A DNA stretch of 37,428 bases from Halanaerobium sp. MA284_MarDTE_T2 (GTDB lineage Bacteria; Bacillota; Halanaerobiia; Halanaerobiales; Halanaerobiaceae): assembly GCF_003337245.1 (NCBI RefSeq), contig NZ_QPJE01000021.1, forward strand, positions 1 to 37,428, read 5' to 3'. Position 1 is the first letter of the stretch, and each line of letters begins with the position of its first letter. The position numbers and the translations under genes are program-made. This document shows, one piece after another, positions 33,506 to 37,428 of this stretch. The notes beneath the pieces are model-generated. The model was not told the DNA's origin and made no database searches. It worked only from the letters and a program-made list of their open reading frames with translations.

Positions 33506-33949
33506 TTATTTTTCCTGAACAGATATTTTAAGTTCTGCAGATATATCATCATATATTTTTACATCAATTTTGTGCATACCCAGAGTTTTTATATGATCAT
33601 CAAGATCTATTTTTCTTTTGTCGATATCATATCCTTTTTCTGCAGCTGCTTCTGCAATATCTTTTGTTGTAACTGAGCCAAATAATCTTCCACTTTCCCC
33701 AGCCTTAACTTTAACAACAAACTTTTCTGATTCCAGTTTTTCTTTTAACTGTTCTGCTTTCTTTCTTCTCTGTTCTTCTTTTTTCTCTTTTTTGCGTTCT
33801 TTCTGCTTTAGCTGTTTTATTTTCCCTTCAGTTGCTTCTACTGCCAGTCCGCGGGGAAAAAGATAATTACGTGCATACCCATCGGCTGCATCAACAACAT
33901 CACCTTTACTGCCGAGTTTTTTTACGTCTTTTTTTAGTATTACTTTCAT
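33506..33949 (-). CDS. rplI: 50S ribosomal protein bL9
   Basis: This 147-residue protein has the two-domain L9 form: an N-terminal rRNA-binding domain MKVILKKDVKKLGSKGDVVD ... GYARNYLFPRGLA, a long charged helix (about 45-80, very rich in Lys and Glu), and a C-terminal domain with GRLFGSVTTKDIAEA. Length is typical. It is last in a row with yybS, rpsR, ssb and rpsF. In Bacillus, gdpP (yybT) lies between yybS and rplI; here it is absent. Confidence 0.96.
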   Translation of the reverse strand: MKVILKKDVKKLGSKGDVVDAADGYARNYLFPRGLAVEATEGKIKQLKQKERKKEKKEEQRRKKAEQLKEKLESEKFVVKVKAGESGRLFGSVTTKDIAEAAAEKGYDIDKRKIDLDDHIKTLGMHKIDVKIYDDISAELKISVQEK

Positions 33950-33975
33950 AACTTTTACCTCCTATTTCAGGAATT

Positions 33976-34860
33976 TTAACCAGGTTGATCATTCTGCTTT
34001 CTTAAATTAAACCACATATCTATAAATCCCAGCAATATCAATGCCATCGGAATAGGTGGCAGTATAAGTATTATAAATACTGCCAAAATTTTGGGTAAAA
34101 AAGAATCTGTTTTTGCGGAAATAAAATACATTAAAACAGCAAATCCCTGCAAAAATGCTAAAAAGAATAAATATATATTTAAATTAAAGAAAATAGGATT
34201 ATTTTTTAGAAAAAGCGAAACAACTACGGCAGCAGAAATGGGCCAGCGGGGCATAAACCATTTATTGAATTTTTTATATATTTCAATGTTTAAACCACGC
34301 CTCCGCAAATACCAGGCAGATATATAATAATTAAAAATACCCGTTATTGTTGAAGAAACTGCCAGCAGAGCTGGTAAAATCATACTTATAAATCCGATCT
34401 GGGCATTTACCATCTGTTCTAAAGAAACCTGATCCAGATCACTGCTGAAACTCTTTACTGCATTCTGAATAAAACTCTGCAGGTTAATTCCTAAAATTTG
34501 ATCTGCAATAAGCATTATTAATGTCTGTGAAATTATCACAGCAACTACTGATACAATCAGTGTTTTTTTGGGAGACAGCCCCTCCTTAACTGCATTCCCT
34601 ATAATAAAACCTACCAATCCAAATCCAATAACCGTCATTAAACCCATTAAAGGACCAAATAAAGCACCATTTATTAATGCTGCAATAGCAATAACAGTTA
34701 TTACTCTGCCCGTTTTTTCCTTCTGGACCAGATAAACTACTGGCACCGGCCACAGAATCATTACTGCCAGACTAAAAATTGGCAAATAGAAATTTACCAT
34801 TGTTAATAATATTATATAAATAATAGTTTTTATACTATCTTTATACTCACTAATATTCAT
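33976..34860 (-). CDS. yybS: YybS-family (DUF2232) membrane protein
   Basis: This 294-residue protein has about seven or eight hydrophobic helices over its length, starting with IIYIILLTMVNFYLPIFSLA and ending with ILAVFIILILPPIPMALILL. YybS proteins are integral membrane proteins of unknown mechanism that sit next to rplI in Firmicutes; some belong to an S-component-like fold. The position between rpsR and rplI supports this call more than any single motif. A hairpin GCCGT/ACGGC with the ribosome site TGAGGTGAT in its loop lies directly before the ATG and may moderate translation. Confidence 0.8.
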   Translation of the reverse strand: MNISEYKDSIKTIIYIILLTMVNFYLPIFSLAVMILWPVPVVYLVQKEKTGRVITVIAIAALINGALFGPLMGLMTVIGFGLVGFIIGNAVKEGLSPKKTLIVSVVAVIISQTLIMLIADQILGINLQSFIQNAVKSFSSDLDQVSLEQMVNAQIGFISMILPALLAVSSTITGIFNYYISAWYLRRRGLNIEIYKKFNKWFMPRWPISAAVVVSLFLKNNPIFFNLNIYLFFLAFLQGFAVLMYFISAKTDSFLPKILAVFIILILPPIPMALILLGFIDMWFNLRKQNDQPG

Positions 34861-34919
34861 CTGCCGTTATCACCTCATCAGACGGCAAAAGCTGTCCAAT
34901 TATTATGTTAATATAACTA

Positions 34920-34950
34920 GAGGAGGCATAATTTAACATTTTGCCTCCTC
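34920..34950 (-). terminator. Hairpin between rpsR and yybS
   Basis: GAGGAGGCA (34920-34928) pairs exactly with TGCCTCCTC (34942-34950). On the minus strand it is followed by TAGTTATATT, without a proper T-run, so it may only reduce read-through from the ribosomal protein genes or protect the mRNA end. Confidence 0.5.
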
Positions 34951-34959
34951 AATTATTAT

Positions 34960-35172
34960 TTACTCTTTTACATATGGTAGCAAAGCTACTGTTCTTGCTC
35001 TTTTGATAGCTTTAGTAATATCTCTCTGATGTTTTGAACAATTACCTGTTATTCTGCGCGGTATAATTTTACCACGATCAGTAAGGTACCTATTTAAAGT
35101 TCTTAAATCTTTATAATCTATTTTTTTATCACTGCCGCAAAAATGACAGGATTTATTATGTCCTCGTGCCAT
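34960..35172 (-). CDS. rpsR: 30S ribosomal protein bS18
   Basis: This 70-residue protein is a bS18 of the zinc-binding type, with CHFC near the start and CSKH further on as likely ligands. The core reads [20 protein letters not shown] followed by RRITGNC and [19 protein letters not shown], the family signature. It lies 15 bases after ssb, the standard order rpsF-ssb-rpsR. GGAGG precedes the ATG. Confidence 0.97.
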   Translation of the reverse strand: MARGHNKSCHFCGSDKKIDYKDLRTLNRYLTDRGKIIPRRITGNCSKHQRDITKAIKRARTVALLPYVKE

Positions 35173-35187
35173 TATTCTACCTCCTTT

Positions 35188-35643
35188 TCAAAATGGTACA
35201 TCAAAATCGTCTGGATCAAATTCATCATCAAAATTTTTGTCAAATTCATTCTGGGCGGAATTATTCTGCTTATTTTCTTTGTTTTGATCTGAATAATTGT
35301 TATTCTGACTCTGATTTTGATTGCTGTTGGCATAATCTAGAAAACGTACATTATCTGCTGTAACTTCTGGATTTATATAAGTACGGTTATTGTTTTCGCT
35401 TTTTCTAATATGCAGTGAACCATCTACACCAACCAGTCTTCCTTTTCCTAGATGACGGGCACAATTTTCTGCCAGTCCACGCCAGGTTACAATCTTAATG
35501 AAATCTACATCTCTTTCTCCCTGACGATTTGTATAGTTTCTTTCAACTGCAAGTGTAAAATTGCAGACTGGAGTTCCATTACTGGTATAGCGGAGTTCCG
35601 GATCACGTGTAAGTCTGCCGATCAGTACTATTCTATTTAACAA
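35188..35643 (-). CDS. ssb: Single-stranded DNA-binding protein
   Basis: This 151-residue SSB has an OB fold at 1-106 (NRIVLIGRLTRDPELRYTSNG, then VDFIKIVTWRGLAENCARHL), a flexible tail rich in Asn and Gln (about 110-135), and the acidic C-terminal tip FDPDDFDVPF that binds partner proteins. The start is TTG at 35643, after GGTGGTGA. Placed between rpsF and rpsR as in most Firmicutes. Likely co-translated with rpsF, which ends 26 bases upstream. Confidence 0.96.
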   Translation of the reverse strand: MLNRIVLIGRLTRDPELRYTSNGTPVCNFTLAVERNYTNRQGERDVDFIKIVTWRGLAENCARHLGKGRLVGVDGSLHIRKSENNNRTYINPEVTADNVRFLDYANSNQNQSQNNNYSDQNKENKQNNSAQNEFDKNFDDEFDPDDFDVPF

Positions 35644-35669
35644 GGTTGTTCACCACCCCGGTATAATAT

Positions 35670-35966
35670 TTAAGATTCCTGACGAATTACCAAGTAACGG
35701 AGTACACCATCCATAATTTTAAATATTCTTTCAAGTTCTTTTACTACATCTGTATTAGCATTAAACTGAAGAATTGTATAATCACCTGAACGGTAATCTT
35801 TAATTTCGTAGGCTAATTGTCTCTTGCCCCAGGCATCAACACCTGTTACTTCACCATCATGATCAAGAATAATTGATTTAACCCTTTCCAAAATCTCTTC
35901 TTTACCTTCATCATCTAGATCCGGCTTGAGAACAAAAGTTGTCTCATAAGCTCTTATATTTTCCAT
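35670..35966 (-). CDS. rpsF: 30S ribosomal protein bS6
   Basis: This 98-residue protein matches bS6: (M)ENIRAYETTFVLKPDLD at the N-terminus, GVDAWGKRQLAYEIKDYRSG in the middle and LKIMDGVLRYLVIR-like strands at the end. The ATG at 35966 follows GGAGGGGGTG; an ATG at 35984 lies before that site and is not used. It heads the rpsF-ssb-rpsR cluster, with a promoter at 36034-36062 and a leader hairpin. Confidence 0.96.
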   Translation of the reverse strand: MENIRAYETTFVLKPDLDDEGKEEILERVKSIILDHDGEVTGVDAWGKRQLAYEIKDYRSGDYTILQFNANTDVVKELERIFKIMDGVLRYLVIRQES

Positions 35967-35980
35967 AATTTTCACCCCCT

Positions 35981-36018
35981 CCATGTGGACAAATGGCCCT
36001 GCTTCCAGCAGAGCATGG
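35981..36018 (-). ncRNA. rpsF leader stem-loop (possible S6:S18 binding element)
   Basis: On the minus strand CCATG (36018-36014) pairs with CATGG (35985-35981), and inside it CTCTGCT (36013-36007) pairs with AGCAGGG (36003-35997) around a GGA loop. It lies directly before the ribosome site of rpsF. Firmicute rpsF leaders bind the S6:S18 complex for feedback control; the position and form agree, but I do not see the usual CCG bulge clearly. Confidence 0.45.
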
Positions 36019-36033
36019 AAATTACCAATCTAA

Positions 36034-36062
36034 ATTATAGCATTAATTTAGCCATGATGCAA
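36034..36062 (-). promoter_or_regulatory. rpsF-ssb-rpsR promoter
   Basis: On the minus strand TTGCAT (36062-36057) and TATAAT (36039-36034), with TGC before the -10 box and a 17 base spacer. Transcription should start near 36028, just upstream of the leader hairpin. Confidence 0.75.
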
Positions 36063-36085
36063 ATTTTTTTATTTTGTATTCGTGT

Positions 36086-36157
36086 ATTCGTACCCGGTAC
36101 TATAGACAGGTATTAGTACCAGGTACTAAAACTCCTATTGGTACCTGGTACTAAAAG
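36086..36157 (-). repeat. Array of three GTACC-N-GGTAC palindromes
   Basis: GTACCCGGTAC (36090-36100), GTACCAGGTAC (36116-36126) and GTACCTGGTAC (36141-36151) are each preceded by TATTN and followed by CTA or TA, giving direct repeats of about 20 bases with a 25-26 base period. A further half-site GGTAC lies at 36157. The array starts 4 bases past the ychF stop and ends upstream of the rpsF promoter. Confidence 0.75.
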
Positions 36158-36160
36158 GTA

Positions 36161-37252
36161 CTATACATTAAATCTAAAATGGCAGACATCTCCATCTTTA
36201 ATAATATAATCTTTACCTTCAAGCCTCAGCAGGCCTTCTTCTCTAGCTGCTGCTATTGAACCAACTCTTTTTAAATCATCAAAACTAACTACTTCTGCCC
36301 TTATAAATCCTTTTTCCATATCAGAGTGTATTTTCCCAGCAGCTTCTGGTGCAGATGCACCTTTCTGTACCGTCCAGGCCCTGCATTCCTGTTTGCCAGC
36401 AGTCAAAAATGTTATCAAATTCAGCAGCTCATAACTGGCACGTATAACTCTATCCAGTCCAGAGCTTTGGAGACCAAGTTCTTGCAAAAATATTTCTTTT
36501 TCTCCTTTATCTAGTTCTGCAATATCTGCTTCAATTTTAGCACTAATTTCTACAACACGAGCTCCATCTTTTACTGCATGTTCTTTTACCTCTTGAACCA
36601 GTTCATTATTGTCAGCACCTATATCCTCTTCATTAACATTGGCCAGATAAATAATCGGTTTAGCACTTAAAAGCTGCAGTTCTTTGATAATTCTTTTTCC
36701 AGTTTCATTTAATTCTAACTGACGAATATTTTTTCCCTCTTCAAGAGTCTCAGCAATCTTTTTGATAACTTCCAGCTCCTGAAGATATTTTTTGTTTCCA
36801 CTTTTAGCCTGTTTTTCTGTCTTCTCCATTCTTTTTTCAACCACAGTTAAATCTGCCAACATAAGTTCTGTATTTATTATATCAATATCTCTATCAGGAG
36901 ATATTTCTCCATCAACATGAGCTATATTTTCATCTTCAAAACATCTTACTACCTGAGCTACTGCATCGACCTCTCTAATATGGGACAAAAACTTGTTGCC
37001 CAATCCCTCTCCTCTGCTTGCACCCTGTACCAAACCTGCAATATCTACAAATTCTATAACAGTTGGGGTAGTTTTCTCAGGTTCATAAAGTTCAGAGAGC
37101 CAATCCAGTCTTTTATCTGGGACCGGAACTATTCCGACATTTGGATCTATAGTACAAAACGGGTAATTTTCTGCATCTGCCCCTGCTTCGGTTAATGCAT
37201 TAAACAGGGTGGATTTTCCTACATTAGGCAGACCAATAATTCCTATTTTCAT
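36161..37252 (-). CDS. ychF: Redox-regulated ATPase/GTPase YchF
   Basis: This 363-residue protein belongs to the Obg-like YchF group. The G domain shows G1 GLPNVGKSTLFNAL (about 7-20), G3 DIAGLVQGASRGEGLGNKFL and YLANVNE in place of the usual NKxD, which in this family shifts specificity to ATP. The C-terminal TGS domain runs from about 280 (LITFLTAGKQECRAWTVQKG ... IHSDMEKGFIRAEVVSFDDL) to the end. Full length. AGGAAGGAAG lies before the ATG. The insertion-sequence end lies about 55 bases upstream and may have separated it from its former promoter. Confidence 0.96.
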   Translation of the reverse strand: MKIGIIGLPNVGKSTLFNALTEAGADAENYPFCTIDPNVGIVPVPDKRLDWLSELYEPEKTTPTVIEFVDIAGLVQGASRGEGLGNKFLSHIREVDAVAQVVRCFEDENIAHVDGEISPDRDIDIINTELMLADLTVVEKRMEKTEKQAKSGNKKYLQELEVIKKIAETLEEGKNIRQLELNETGKRIIKELQLLSAKPIIYLANVNEEDIGADNNELVQEVKEHAVKDGARVVEISAKIEADIAELDKGEKEIFLQELGLQSSGLDRVIRASYELLNLITFLTAGKQECRAWTVQKGASAPEAAGKIHSDMEKGFIRAEVVSFDDLKRVGSIAAAREEGLLRLEGKDYIIKDGDVCHFRFNV

Positions 37253-37306
37253 CTAAAAAAACTTCCTTCCTTCTTTTGTTCATTTATTTCTATATTGACG
37301 GTCATT

Positions 37307-37428
37307 ATTGACCCTCCTCGGGGCAAGCCCACAAGGATTCCTGCTTCTTAGAAGTGGTAACCCACCATCTCCACAGGCTTAAAATCCTGTTAGCCCAACA
37401 GTATATCCTCTAACTTGCCTTTTGTATT
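37307..37428 (-). mobile_element. Second IS200/IS605-type right end (inverted copy)
   Basis: Exact reverse complement of bases 1-122. The element points inward and its terminal GGGTCA is followed (minus strand) by ATAATGACCGTCAATAT, different from the flank at the left end, so these are two separate insertions or a repeat joined twice in assembly. Both have the window end inside the element. Confidence 0.7.
37379..37426 (-). pseudogene. tnpB: 3' end of a TnpB-like gene (cut by window edge)
   Basis: Same final 15 codons and stop as at 3-50, on the minus strand. The rest of the gene lies outside the window. Confidence 0.5.

Noticed and set aside
36086-36157. CRISPR array
   Set aside because: Units are short palindromes about 20 bases long with spacers of only about 5 bases, and no cas genes are present.

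Overview
The window is a 37.4 kb stretch of AT-rich DNA from a low-GC Firmicute. Homologs of the Bacillus primosome (DnaD, DnaI, DnaB), the rpsF-ssb-rpsR cluster, YybS, MocR/PdxR control of pdxS, frequent TTG starts with strong AGGAGG-type ribosome sites, and an anaerobic HydG-like gene all fit an anaerobe such as a member of the Halanaerobiales. That placement is inference; no rRNA gene is present.

Layout. Both ends (1-122 and 37307-37428) carry the same 122 bp in inverted orientation. It looks like the right end of an IS200/IS605-type element with the last codons of a TnpB gene, and the left copy interrupts a CDGSH iron-sulfur gene. From 315 to 5632 (minus strand) lie a HydG-like radical SAM gene with a small partner, fructose-6-phosphate aldolase, a PduO-type adenosyltransferase, a repetitive coiled-coil protein and a HEPN/MNT toxin-antitoxin pair. 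From 5729 to 10884 lie envelope functions: UDP-glucose dehydrogenase, an orphan AbrB-type antitoxin with a toxin relic, a Wzz-like polysaccharide chain-length protein, a secreted protein of four repeats and a YvlD-type membrane protein. From 11051 to 16317 lie vitamin B6 and cysteine synthesis: PdxR-like regulator, pdxS, cysK, a methyltransferase and cysE. Then come purB-purA-purD (minus), and divergent to them dnaD-dnaI-dnaB (plus).

The largest single unit is an acetoin dehydrogenase-type operon (30682 down to 25810: acoA, acoB, acoX, a SAM methyltransferase, acoC) with its sigma-54 activator acoR upstream. The regulatory region between acoR and acoA reads clearly: a GG-N10-GC sigma-54 promoter and three 17 bp palindromes of the form TGTNTC-N5-GANACA as the likely AcoR enhancer. 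No E3 (acoL) gene is in the window. The last part holds rplI, yybS, rpsR, ssb, rpsF and ychF.

The most unusual feature is a family of mobile foldback elements. Four copies of about 262 bp, nearly identical, sit at 2488, 9354, 16442 and 20789, with terminal inverted repeats GGASTTTCCCC, nested internal inverted repeats, no coding capacity and flanking target-site duplications of about 8-12 bp. A 48 bp miniature built from the same ends sits at 13733 with a 15 bp duplication on each side, and probably serves as the pdxS terminator. Other structured signals are a three-unit palindrome array after ychF, a 57 bp stem-loop repeat present twice, three operator-like direct repeats spaced exactly 21 bp in front of pdxS, and a probable ATT start codon for a PspC-domain protein.
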